A stretch of DNA of 64,000 bases from DASXUX01 sp036504595 (GTDB lineage Bacteria; Planctomycetota; SZUA-567; H5-PLA8): assembly GCA_036504595.1 (NCBI GenBank), contig DASXUX010000056.1, positions 124,001 through 188,000 of the forward strand. The letters are read 5' to 3'. Below, one piece after another: positions 45,804 through 52,899 of this stretch. The notes under the pieces were generated by a model, which was not told the DNA's origin, did not search any database, and saw nothing but the letters and a program-made list of their open reading frames with translations. How positions within the stretch are numbered: the first letter of the stretch is position 1; every line of letters starts with the position of its first letter. The position numbers were made by a program, and so were the translations under genes.

Positions 45804-45947
45804 ATGATCCGCAAAGTCAAAGGCGGCTACAAAGTGCTTAGCGAAAAAGGCCGCAACATGGGCGGCCCATATCGCACGAAGGCCGAGGCCGAAAAACGCT
45901 TAGCCCAGGTCGAATTCTTCAAGCATAAGAAAGCGGCGCGAACCTGA
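45804..45947 (+). CDS. Small basic protein, phage-like KGGY family
   Basis: A 47-residue ORF: begins MIRKVKGGYKVLSEKGRNM and ends FFKHKKAART, with a GGPYRTKAEAEKRLAQVE middle. The ATG at 45804 is preceded by GGGGAGAAG (45792-45800). The pattern KGGY.V.S..G...GGPY.TK.EA..RL.Q.E.FK recalls small proteins seen in phages and plasmids, of unknown function. Codon use is like that of the neighbours. It follows the clan AA protease gene on the same strand and could form a two-gene unit with it. A hairpin at 45957-45979 follows the stop. Confidence 0.7.
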   Translation: MIRKVKGGYKVLSEKGRNMGGPYRTKAEAEKRLAQVEFFKHKKAART

Positions 45948-45956
45948 ACCGTGTGC

Positions 45957-45979
45957 CACTGCTGGCTCGCCCAGCAGTG
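45957..45979. terminator. Hairpin between convergent genes
   Basis: CACTGCTGG (45957-45965) and CCAGCAGTG (45971-45979) form a perfect 9-bp stem around loop CTCGC. It lies between the 47-residue ORF (stop 45947) and the stop of the minus-strand J-domain gene (45980). No T run is visible, so it is either a bidirectional stop signal or a dispersed palindrome. Part-copies of the same arms are seen at 29177-29186 and 29230-29240. Confidence 0.6.
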
Positions 45980-46369
45980 CTACTTCCCCATTGCCTTCAC
46001 AAGCTGTTCGTAAGCCGCGTTGATTTCCTGCATTTTCAGATTGGCGCGTTGAACCAGCTTGGGATCGTGAGCAAACCGGTCCGGGTGCCAGACCTTGGCA
46101 AGATCCTTATATGCCTGTCGCACCTGCTCAAGGGTTGCGTTCGACGGGAGGTCAAGCGTCTTGAAGTACGCGTCGAGCGATGACGCAACGGCGACCGCCG
46201 AACTCGCCTGCGCGCCCGCCCCGCCGCTCCTTGGCGCCGCGCCGCCTCGCGCGAACCGCCCGACCGCTCGCCCCGCTTGTCGCGCCGCGCCGGGCCCGAG
46301 GATCAGCACAAGCACAATCAGCAGCAGAAGCAGCTCGCCCGGCCCCATGTTCTCGAGGAACAGAATCAT
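45980..46369 (-). CDS. TatA-like membrane helix fused to a C-terminal J domain
   Basis: A 129-residue protein. The N-terminus (MGPGELLLLLIVLVLILGPG, then AARQAGRAVGRFARGG) has the layout of TatA/B proteins: a short hydrophobic helix, a glycine-containing hinge and a basic amphipathic helix. A Gly/Ala-rich linker (42-64) leads to a J domain (about 66-126) with the HPD motif at 95-97 that stimulates Hsp70 ATPase. The likely role is to recruit DnaK to the inner membrane face. An internal ATG at 46348 is a possible alternative start and would give a TatA-like N-terminus. Neither start has a strong ribosome site. The J domain is certain; the TatA relation is inference, and a plain transmembrane anchor is the alternative. 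Confidence 0.85.
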   Translation of the reverse strand: MILFLENMGPGELLLLLIVLVLILGPGAARQAGRAVGRFARGGAAPRSGGAGAQASSAVAVASSLDAYFKTLDLPSNATLEQVRQAYKDLAKVWHPDRFAHDPKLVQRANLKMQEINAAYEQLVKAMGK

Positions 46370-46393
46370 TCGCTGCGCCGCCTTCGCTTCACG

Positions 46394-46867
46394 CTAATCC
46401 GGCCACGTTCGCCCGGCGGCGATCGCTTCTAGCTGTTCGAGATGATGGGCGTTGTGAGACGCCACGCGCGCGAGCACCTTGCCGAATGTCATCGGACCGG
46501 CCTCCGAATGCGTGCCGGCCTTTTCGTCCGCTTTGATCGGCAAGGTCTTGGCCAATTCAATCACGCACAGGCGCGCAATGATGTATTGCGACCGAGCCAG
46601 CTCGAGCGAGCGCTTGGGATAAAACAATTCCTTTGCCCAGCGGTCCTGGTCGAATGCCAGCAGCAACGGCTGCTTCTCTGACAACAGCCGTCGCAGCCGA
46701 TCCAGCAGCACCGTCTCTGAGTCCGAAAGATGCACCAGAATCTGTTGCATCGTCCACTTCCGCGGCGCGTACGATCGACGCAACACAGACGGGCGCTCCT
46801 CGAAGAACGCCAGTGTCCGATGGGACGTCTCTTCCAGTTGAGCAACAACCTTCTGCCTCGGTCTCAT
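46394..46867 (-). CDS. DinB-superfamily protein
   Basis: A 157-residue four-helix bundle protein of the DinB/YfiT-like metalloenzyme superfamily. Candidate metal ligands are H46 (ILVHLSDSE), H138 and H142 (SHNAHHLEQL), the usual three-His arrangement. Members include thiol S-transferases and metal-dependent hydrolases; the reaction here is unknown. GGGAG lies 5 bases upstream of the ATG at 46867. It is followed at 24 bases by the J-domain gene on the same strand, suggesting co-transcription. The upstream gap carries a period-7 repeat (46871-46898: GACTCCC, GACTCCA, GACTCTC, AACTCAC). Confidence 0.87.
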   Translation of the reverse strand: MRPRQKVVAQLEETSHRTLAFFEERPSVLRRSYAPRKWTMQQILVHLSDSETVLLDRLRRLLSEKQPLLLAFDQDRWAKELFYPKRSLELARSQYIIARLCVIELAKTLPIKADEKAGTHSEAGPMTFGKVLARVASHNAHHLEQLEAIAAGRTWPD

Positions 46868-46870
46868 TTC

Positions 46871-46898
46871 GACTCCCGACTCCAGACTCTCAACTCAC
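46871..46898. repeat. Period-7 tandem repeat, unit GACTCNN
   Basis: Four 7-mers, GACTCCC, GACTCCA, GACTCTC and AACTCAC. It lies just upstream of the DinB-like start and includes that gene's GGGAG; its end overlaps the last codons of the MBL hydrolase gene. Confidence 0.8.
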
Positions 46899-47776
46899 AA
46901 CACGTGTATCGTCCCACGCTGATGCTGTCGCGACGAGAAGATTTTCGTCTGCGCACTGGTTGCTTTGACAACGTCCTGCGCCGCGGAATACGCCAGACGC
47001 TCCGTATTGCATTCCTCGCTGAGATGAAGCTGAATCAGAAACTTCGGCCCGCCATTCCCGTTGTGTTTCAGCACATGGCTAAGGACTTCGGCGGCCTGCG
47101 CGTTCGAGAGGTGCCCTTCGTCGCTCAGCACGCGTTCGATCAGGAAGTCGGGCCGCCCGCTGTTGAGCTCCATCTCCTCATCATGATTAAATTCCAGCGC
47201 CAGAAGATCGACGTCCGACAGAGTTTTCATAAGGGCGTCGTTGGCCGTGCCACAGTCCGCCACGTAAGCCAGACGCAGACGACGCTCGTCCGACTGTGGA
47301 TGCTCCTCGGAAGGCTTTAGATGCACGTCGATGTGAAATCCAAAGGTCGGGTCGGCATCGTGCGGCAGAGCCACCGGGCGAATGCGCAGCGGCGTGTGTG
47401 CGTACGCGCCCTTGGGCGTCGCGGCCGCAGGTTTCAGTTCGATCACTTCGTCTTCGACATACGTTCGCAGAAGGCCCGCCTCTTCCACCTTCGTCAAGTA
47501 GCGGCCGGAGAGACTGTGCGCGTGCCGTTTGTGGCAGATGAACTGCACGTCGTTGGCGGCGCAGTACGCCAGGCACTTCTTGCGGACGTGATCGCTGTGG
47601 GTGTGAGTCAGCAGAATCGCGTCGAGCGACTTCCAACTCGCGCCCGTGCCGTCCATCCGCCGCTCCAATTCATCCGGCGGCAAACCGGCATCGATGAGGA
47701 GATGCAGATGCGGCGTGGTGACCAGCGTTGCATTGCCTTTGGAACCCGAACCCAACACACAGAATCGTACGCTCAT
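46895..47776 (-). CDS. Metallo-beta-lactamase-fold hydrolase (YycJ/WalJ-like)
   Basis: A 293-residue MBL-fold protein. The metal site motif is H58-x-H60-x-D62-H63 (LLTHTHSDH), with other ligands probably in ALPHDAD, YVADCGT and EFNHDEE. The N-terminus SVRFCVLGSGSKGNATLV matches the YycJ/WalJ group of cytoplasmic phosphodiesterase or nuclease-like enzymes. The C-terminal helical region (VLSDEGHLSNAQAAEVLSHVL, LIQLHLSEECN) is also typical of that group, including the HLS motif. The start at 47776 lacks a Shine-Dalgarno sequence; TAAACT 9 bases upstream suggests a possible leaderless start. It is divergent from the creatininase-family gene. Confidence 0.9.
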   Translation of the reverse strand: MSVRFCVLGSGSKGNATLVTTPHLHLLIDAGLPPDELERRMDGTGASWKSLDAILLTHTHSDHVRKKCLAYCAANDVQFICHKRHAHSLSGRYLTKVEEAGLLRTYVEDEVIELKPAAATPKGAYAHTPLRIRPVALPHDADPTFGFHIDVHLKPSEEHPQSDERRLRLAYVADCGTANDALMKTLSDVDLLALEFNHDEEMELNSGRPDFLIERVLSDEGHLSNAQAAEVLSHVLKHNGNGGPKFLIQLHLSEECNTERLAYSAAQDVVKATSAQTKIFSSRQHQRGTIHVL

Positions 47777-47870
47777 GGGCGTGGCAGTTTAGAGCGGAAG
47801 GGGAGACAGTCCAGGAAATCATCTGACGTATCGGTGTACTGATATAAAAGACCTGACGGAAGGGGCCGCG

Positions 47871-48641
47871 ATGAAAGACTGGATGCTTACCGACCAGAAC
47901 CACGAATTCGTTCGTTCCAAGACCTGGGAAGTCGCCGTCCTTCCATGCGGCGCAACCGAACCGCATAACATGCACCTGCCCTACGGCACGGACGTGCTCG
48001 AAATCCAGACTCTGGGCGACAAGGCCTGCGAGTACGCCTATCGCAAAGGCGCCAATGTCATCTGCCTGCCCACGATGCCCTTCGGCGTGAACACGAATAC
48101 GCTGGGTGTGCCCGGCGGCCTGGCGTGCAGCGTCAATCCGTCGACGCTCTACAAAGTCATTGGCGATATCGTCGATTCCATGGAACGGCAAGGCGTTCGA
48201 AAGATTCTTCTGCTTAACGGCCACGGCGGCAACGAAATCAAGCCCGCTCTGCGCGAACTCCACAACCATACCCAGGCGTTCCTGTGCATGTGTGACTTCT
48301 GGCGCATGGCGCCCGATAAGGACAAGGAGCTTTTCGTTTCGCCCGGCGATCACGGTGGAGAAATGGAAACCAGCCTCGGCCTCGCCTTCTTCCCTGAACT
48401 CGTCAAAATGGAGCAGGCCGACAAAGGACTGGTTCGCAAAACGCGCTTCGACGCGATCAACAAAGGCTGGGTCAGCATCACGCGCCCGTGGCATCTGGCT
48501 ACGACGAACACCGGCATGGGCGACCCCGCTGCCGCCACCGCCGAAAAAGGCCGCGCCTACATGGACACGCTCGTCGAACGTCTCGGCGATTTCCTCGTCC
48601 AACTCGCCGCCGCCAAGATCGATAAACGATTTCCGTACTGA
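47871..48641 (+). CDS. Creatininase-family amidohydrolase
   Basis: A 256-residue protein of the creatininase/creatinine amidohydrolase family. Metal ligands are expected at E30, H32 or H35 and D41 (CGATEPHNMHLPYGTD), in the NGHGGNE motif (about 117) and in GDHGGEMETS (about 160-169). The family includes creatinine amidohydrolase and MftE, a peptidase of mycofactocin maturation. No mycofactocin genes are here, so the substrate is unassigned. A GGAAGGGG ribosome site lies ahead of the ATG at 47871, and TATAAA (47842-47847) is a possible -10. It stands alone; a period-7 repeat follows. Confidence 0.9.
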   Translation: MKDWMLTDQNHEFVRSKTWEVAVLPCGATEPHNMHLPYGTDVLEIQTLGDKACEYAYRKGANVICLPTMPFGVNTNTLGVPGGLACSVNPSTLYKVIGDIVDSMERQGVRKILLLNGHGGNEIKPALRELHNHTQAFLCMCDFWRMAPDKDKELFVSPGDHGGEMETSLGLAFFPELVKMEQADKGLVRKTRFDAINKGWVSITRPWHLATTNTGMGDPAAATAEKGRAYMDTLVERLGDFLVQLAAAKIDKRFPY

Positions 48642-48643
48642 TG

Positions 48644-48715
48644 GTCCGTAGTCAGTAGTCCGTTGTCAGTGGTCTCTCGTCTGTTGCGCGGACCGCTCAC
48701 CAAGTACCACTCCAC
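48644..48715. repeat. Period-7 tandem repeats, unit GTCNGTN
   Basis: 48644-48678 holds GTCCGTA, GTCAGTA, GTCCGTT, GTCAGTG, GTCTCTC. 48696-48722 holds a second tract with CACCAAGTACC-type 7-mers, like that at 34-68 and 56680-56708. The repeats fill the gap between two convergent genes. Confidence 0.82.
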
Positions 48716-48718
48716 CAC

Positions 48719-49549
48719 TCACCGCTGTTTGGCCACCCACTTATCCCACTTCTCCCAGTTCTCCCCAAAATCCTGGCCTGAAAGCATCCGCAGGGCGTTC
48801 ACGGCGGGCGCCATCACGCTGGTGCGGACCGCGGCGACGTTCAGTTCGGGCATTTGGATTGGCAGGGCCAGCGGCACGATCGCGTTGGCCTGCGCGCCGT
48901 TCATCACGTTATAGGTGTCGATCTGCCGCGTCGTCAGATTCCCAAGCGACACGTTTGTCGCGCGCACTTCCATCAGCACCATATAAAGGAGCGCCTGGTA
49001 AACACGCTTGTCGTTCAAATCGCGCAAGCTGGCCGTCGCCGTCGCCGCAAAGTTTTTGTCGCGCACGTTGCCAGCCGCGTCGAAAGCTCCCACAAACCGC
49101 CCGATCATCGCCCGCACCGCCAGATCGTCCCGACGGGACTTTGTCGCCGCGATCGCCGCCTTGCGGACCTGCTCCGATCCGTCGCCGACGGCCAGCGCGC
49201 CGAGCGCCAGTGAACAGTTCTGGTTCGGCGCTTTCAGATCATCGAAGACTCGCACCGCGCCCAGCCGCAGCGCCGCATCTTCATCGGTGAAGAACGGAGC
49301 CAGCAGTTCCACCGCTTTCGTCTTGTCCTTGCTAAGCGCCGCGAGCGCCGCCTGGCGTTCGCGCTCCGTCGCATTGGCGGAAAGAACCTTGCAGGCCTCG
49401 CGGACTCTGGTTTCGTCCAGCGGCAAACTCTTCGCGAACGCGGCGCTCGGTGCGATCACCACGCCCGAGTCTTCGCCGCCAGTGGACGACTCACCGGCCA
49501 GCACCAGACAGCAGCTTCCCAACAGCACAACCATTCCATAGCGCCACAT
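48719..49549 (-). CDS. Exported HEAT-like repeat protein
   Basis: A 276-residue exported protein. The signal peptide is MWRYGMVVLLGSCCLVLAG. Residues about 60-190 form HEAT-like helical repeats (ERERQAALAALSKDKTKAVELLAPFFTDEDAALRLGAVRVFDDL is the clearest, over two helices). The remainder is helical with a conserved-looking tail (LSGQDFGENWEKWDKWV, as in PBS/HEAT lipoprotein-like planctomycetal proteins). The ATG at 49549 has GGAGG 9 bases upstream; the longer frame to 49693 lacks a signal. It probably mediates protein contacts in the envelope; no enzyme motif is visible. Confidence 0.75.
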   Translation of the reverse strand: MWRYGMVVLLGSCCLVLAGESSTGGEDSGVVIAPSAAFAKSLPLDETRVREACKVLSANATERERQAALAALSKDKTKAVELLAPFFTDEDAALRLGAVRVFDDLKAPNQNCSLALGALAVGDGSEQVRKAAIAATKSRRDDLAVRAMIGRFVGAFDAAGNVRDKNFAATATASLRDLNDKRVYQALLYMVLMEVRATNVSLGNLTTRQIDTYNVMNGAQANAIVPLALPIQMPELNVAAVRTSVMAPAVNALRMLSGQDFGENWEKWDKWVAKQR

Positions 49550-49628
49550 AGCGGCCCGCCTCCGCACAGTATTGACGCTGTTAGTCGTGGAAGATCCAAT
49601 GATGCTGCAAAGAAACTGTGCCGAAAAT

Positions 49629-49738
49629 TGGTGCCACTGGCACGCGCCCGCGTCCGTTTGCGGGCGCTTGCCAGTGCGATCGCGCCAAAACACTGGCTAA
49701 GCCGGCCAAACGGACGGCCGGCTGAGCCAGTGGCACCA
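49629..49738. repeat. Twin hairpins with mutually complementary loops
   Basis: Outer arms TGGTGCCACTGGC (49629-49641) and GCCAGTGGCACCA (49726-49738) pair perfectly. Inside are two hairpins: one with stems CACTGGCA/TGCCAGTG and GCGCCCGC/GCGGGCGC and loop GTCCGTTT (49652-49659); the other with stems CACTGGCT/AGCCAGTG and AGCCGGCC/GGCCGGCT and loop AAACGGAC (49708-49715). The two loops are exact reverse complements. It lies in the 403-base gap 49550-49952, which also holds period-7 tracts. Confidence 0.88.
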
Positions 49739-49801
49739 TTTTCATCGTTTCCGAGTGGCGCGTAGCGCCAATAACGACTGTGTTGAAGTCGTGGCCGTTC
49801 A

Positions 49802-49952
49802 GTCCGCAATCCGAAATCCGCATTCCGCAATTGAGCCGCCGGCCCGAACCCCTCTCCGGACCAGGTCGGGAGAGAGGTTCAGAACAACATATCTCGGCCG
49901 GCCTTGCCTTAATCCAAAATCCAAAATCAAAAATCCAAAATCCAAAATCCCA
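49802..49952. repeat. Period-7 tandem repeats, units ATCCGNA and AATCCAA
   Basis: 49802-49829 holds GTCCGCA, ATCCGAA, ATCCGCA, TTCCGCA. 49911-49952 holds six units: AATCCAA, AATCCAA, AATCAAA, AATCCAA, AATCCAA, AATCCCA. The second ends at the stop codon of the thioredoxin-like gene. Confidence 0.88.
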
Positions 49953-50525
49953 TCATCCTGCTTTGCGGATGAACTCCGCCCGCTTGGCCCATTCACTTTC
50001 CGGATACTGTTCAAGCAACCGGGTCCAGCCTCCGGTCAGAGCCTTGGCGTCGTGAGTGGATTTGTACTCCGCCACCGCCGTCCAGTAGAGCGCCTCCGGT
50101 TCCCGGGCCTGATCGCCACTGGTGGTGCGCAGGACTTCCGGCGCGAGCGCCTTGGCTGTCACAAAATCGCTGCGGTCAACCGCGGCTTTCATTCTGGCCA
50201 GAGAGAGCTCCTCAATCATTCGCCGCGGGTCAAGGTAGCCTTCCGTGCGGCGGTGTTCTTTCTTATCCGCGTCATGGATAAGAATGGTGGGCGTCCATGG
50301 CGCGTTGTGCTTCTCGGCAATGTCAGGATGTTCCACCACGTTGATCTGAATGGGGATGAAGAACTCCGATATATAGCTTTCGACTTCCGAATTGGGGTAC
50401 GTCACGGCACCCATCATTTTGCAGCCGCCTCACCCCGGGTTAAAGAAGTCGATGAGCACCAGCTTGCTTTGCTCGCGGGCCTCCTTATATGCACCGCTTA
50501 GCTTTTCTCTCCATTGAATCGCCAT
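49953..50525 (-). CDS. Putative selenocysteine-containing thioredoxin-like protein
   Basis: Read through an in-frame UGA at codon 32 (50430-50432), the gene encodes 190 residues: a thioredoxin fold with the active site N29-P-G-U32-G-G-C35-K and a cis-Pro at 79 (PWTPTILI), then a helical TPR-like tail (ALYWTAVAEYKSTHD, LLEQYPESEWAKRA). The UGA takes the place of the first Cys of CxxC, giving UxxC. The upstream 31 codons (begin MAIQWREKLSG) are typical of the family, including LVLIDFF. AGGAG lies 8 bases before the ATG at 50525. A standard stop-based call would give only the fragment starting at 50417. A mutation or sequencing error is the alternative. The gene is divergent from the ClC channel. 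Confidence 0.8.
50395..50412 (-). promoter_or_regulatory. Candidate bacterial SECIS hairpin
   Basis: On the coding strand GGGTGC and GTACCC form a 6-bp stem (one G-U pair) around the loop CGTGAC. The loop begins 23 bases after the UGA and has G as its second base. Bacterial SECIS elements lie just 3' of the UGA, with an apical loop about 16-37 bases away and a G in the first two loop positions, so both criteria are met. An alternative pairing closer to the UGA (CGGC with GCCG) also exists. Confidence 0.5.
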
Positions 50526-50667
50526 TCGCGTTTCTCCTCATAAACAACCTTGAGTACGCCCTGCATTTCCAGTGCCATGCCGAGCAGGCCGATGGCTCGC
50601 GCTGGCGACCAATGTTGCGGTGCGAAAACGCCGTTGCCCACCGCGCTCTACCGCTCCACCGGTTTTC

Positions 50668-50676
50668 TGGTACAAT
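50668..50676 (+). promoter_or_regulatory. Extended -10 promoter immediately before the ClC gene
   Basis: TGGTACAAT (50668-50676) matches an extended -10 (TGnTANAAT). It ends 8 bases before the ATG at 50685, and no Shine-Dalgarno sequence is present. Transcription should start at or next to the ATG, giving a leaderless mRNA. No clear -35 is visible. Confidence 0.5.
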
Positions 50677-50684
50677 TTCGTCCC

Positions 50685-52808
50685 ATGAATTCAATTCGGG
50701 TAAAGTCCATCCGCCGGAAGATTGAGTTGGTCGCTAAGATCTTCGACTTGGGCTCCTGGTTCCGTCTCTTCTTTCTGTGTCTGGTTGTCGGAGTCATCTC
50801 CGGTCTGGGCGCGTTGGCCTTGGACAAGGCGCTGCTTTTCGTCGAACGCCTTTTGCTTGAACACTGGATCTATGAGACCGCCGCGGCCAGCTACACCGCT
50901 TGGCCGTTGATCGTCGTGCCGGCGCTCGGTGGCGCCGCGGCTGGAGCCCTCGCCATCTGGCTGGCGCCTGAGGCGACCGGGCACGGGACCGATGAGGTCA
51001 TCCGCGCGTTCCACAACGAAAAAGGCTACATCCGCGCCCGCCTTCCACTGATCAAAGGCCTATGCTCGATCTTCACCATCGGCACCGGCGGCTCAGCGGG
51101 GAAAGAAGGCCCCATCGTCCAGATCGGCGCCGGCTTCGGCTCCTCCATCGCTCGCCTGCTGCGCCTCTCCATCCGCGACCGCCGCATTCTCATGCTCGCC
51201 GGCGTCGCCGGCGGAATTGGCGCGATCTTCCGAGCCCCGCTCGGCGGAGCCCTCTTCGCCGCCGAAATGCTCTATCGCGATCCCGACTTTGAACACGACG
51301 CCGTGATCCCCGGCGTCATCAGCTCCGTCACCGCCTACTCTGTTTTCACCGCCGTTGCCGGTTACGACCCTGTTCTGCCGTTGAAGTACGTGCAATTAAC
51401 CTTCCCCTCTGATGGCGGCAGCTCCGGCGCCGAACTGATGCACTACGCATTGCTTAGCGTCCTGTGCGCGCTGGTGGCTTTCCTCTTCGTCAAAAGTCTG
51501 CGTCTGCTGGAGAACCGCTTCTTCGACGCACTGCCCGTGCCCAAGTTCATCAAGCCGGCCATAGGCGGAGCGCTGCTTGGCGCGCTGACCCTCGCGCTGA
51601 TGCTGACGATTCGCGAACCGCTCGGCACGCCACATCCGCAGCAGATTATGACCGGCGGCCACTGGTACCTGCAGCAGGTGGTGAAGAACGCCCTGGACAT
51701 CACGCCCTGTCATGCGCGAGCGTCCCTGATGATGGCTGGCTTCCTGGGGATTATTGTGCTCGGCAAGATTCTTGCCACCGGGCTTACCACGGGCTCCGGC
51801 GGTTCCGGAGGACTGCTGTTTCCGGCGTTGTTTTTGGGTGGAGTCACCGGCGGCGCTTACGCCAAGTTCATGCGTGCCCTCAATGACATGGGCTGGCTGC
51901 ACAGCTATTTTGCGCTGACCCCGACCGCTCGCGCCGGCATGGTGCTGGTGGGAATGGGAGGCGTCTTCGCCGCGTGCACGAAAACGCCGATCGCAAGCCT
52001 GGTCATGGTGAGCGAAATCACCGGCTCGTACGGTCTGGCCGTGCCGCTCATGATGACCTGCGCCTCCGCCTATCTGCTCAGCCGCTCCTTTACGTTGAAT
52101 GAAGCCCAGGTGCCCGGCATCAGCGACTCGCCCGCGCATCGCGGCGACTTCATGGTAAACGTGCTCGCCGAGATCAAAGTGGCCGACGCCATCACCGATA
52201 GCCACGAACCTGAAATCTTTGCCGCGGACACGCCATTCAACGAAGTGCTCGAACGCATCAAAGTTTCCAGCGCATCGGTGTTCCCTATCGTCGATGAAAA
52301 CCAATGCCTGGTCGGGAGTTTTTCTCTCGGTGATATTCGCCAGATCATGGATCAAAAGTCCGTCGGCAATCTGGTTGTGGCCGGCGACCTGGGCTCATCC
52401 GATGTGGCTGGCGTCACCATGGATCAGCATCTCGACGCCGCGCTGCGCATTTTTACGCAGAAGAACCTGGACGAAATCCCGGTCGTCGAACGCCTCGCAC
52501 CCAAGGAGAACGCCCGGACGACGATCTCTGCCGTCGTGAAACGTCCCCGCGGTCCGGTCGGCACCATGCGCGTGATCGCTATGCTCAGCCGCCGCGACCT
52601 GATCGTAGCGTATCACCGCCGCGTGATGGCTCTCGAACGCGCCGACGCCGCCGAATCGACCGGCTCGGCTGTCTTCGAAGACGGCCAGGCCGCATCGGAG
52701 CAACCGCTGGTGCTCACGGTGGAACTCCCCGCGCCGGAATCCAACAGCGTCAGGCACCCCGAAGCGAATTTGCTGGACGAACCACCTGAGATCGGCGGAC
52801 CGCACTGA
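50685..52808 (+). CDS. ClC-family chloride channel/transporter with CBS pair
   Basis: A 707-residue membrane protein with a ClC core of about 10-12 membrane segments. The GKEGP motif (near residue 138), preceded by GTGGSA, contains the gating Glu. The second selectivity motif appears as GSGGSGGLLFPALFLGG. Residues about 490-680 hold a C-terminal CBS pair (IKVADAITDSHEPEIFAAD, VAGVTMDQHLDAALRIFTQKNLDEIPVV) that may bind nucleotides and regulate gating. The start is ATG 50685; the frame extends upstream to 50550 but the sequence there is antisense to the thioredoxin-like gene's start. It is divergent from that gene. Confidence 0.93.
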   Translation: MNSIRVKSIRRKIELVAKIFDLGSWFRLFFLCLVVGVISGLGALALDKALLFVERLLLEHWIYETAAASYTAWPLIVVPALGGAAAGALAIWLAPEATGHGTDEVIRAFHNEKGYIRARLPLIKGLCSIFTIGTGGSAGKEGPIVQIGAGFGSSIARLLRLSIRDRRILMLAGVAGGIGAIFRAPLGGALFAAEMLYRDPDFEHDAVIPGVISSVTAYSVFTAVAGYDPVLPLKYVQLTFPSDGGSSGAELMHYALLSVLCALVAFLFVKSLRLLENRFFDALPVPKFIKPAIGGALLGALTLALMLTIREPLGTPHPQQIMTGGHWYLQQVVKNALDITPCHARASLMMAGFLGIIVLGKILATGLTTGSGGSGGLLFPALFLGGVTGGAYAKFMRALNDMGWLHSYFALTPTARAGMVLVGMGGVFAACTKTPIASLVMVSEITGSYGLAVPLMMTCASAYLLSRSFTLNEAQVPGISDSPAHRGDFMVNVLAEIKVADAITDSHEPEIFAADTPFNEVLERIKVSSASVFPIVDENQCLVGSFSLGDIRQIMDQKSVGNLVVAGDLGSSDVAGVTMDQHLDAALRIFTQKNLDEIPVVERLAPKENARTTISAVVKRPRGPVGTMRVIAMLSRRDLIVAYHRRVMALERADAAESTGSAVFEDGQAASEQPLVLTVELPAPESNSVRHPEANLLDEPPEIGGPH

Positions 52809-52899
52809 GCTTCCCGTTATATCACCAGGCCCCGGACCACCCGAGCGCCAGCCACCAACTTGCCCTTTCACAGTTCGATGCGGGCTTTATAACGCTGAC

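Noticed and set aside
49953..50417. Stand-alone 154-residue gene starting after the UGA
   Set aside because: It would start in the middle of the thioredoxin active site; the upstream 31 codons are in frame, family-like and have the real ribosome site.
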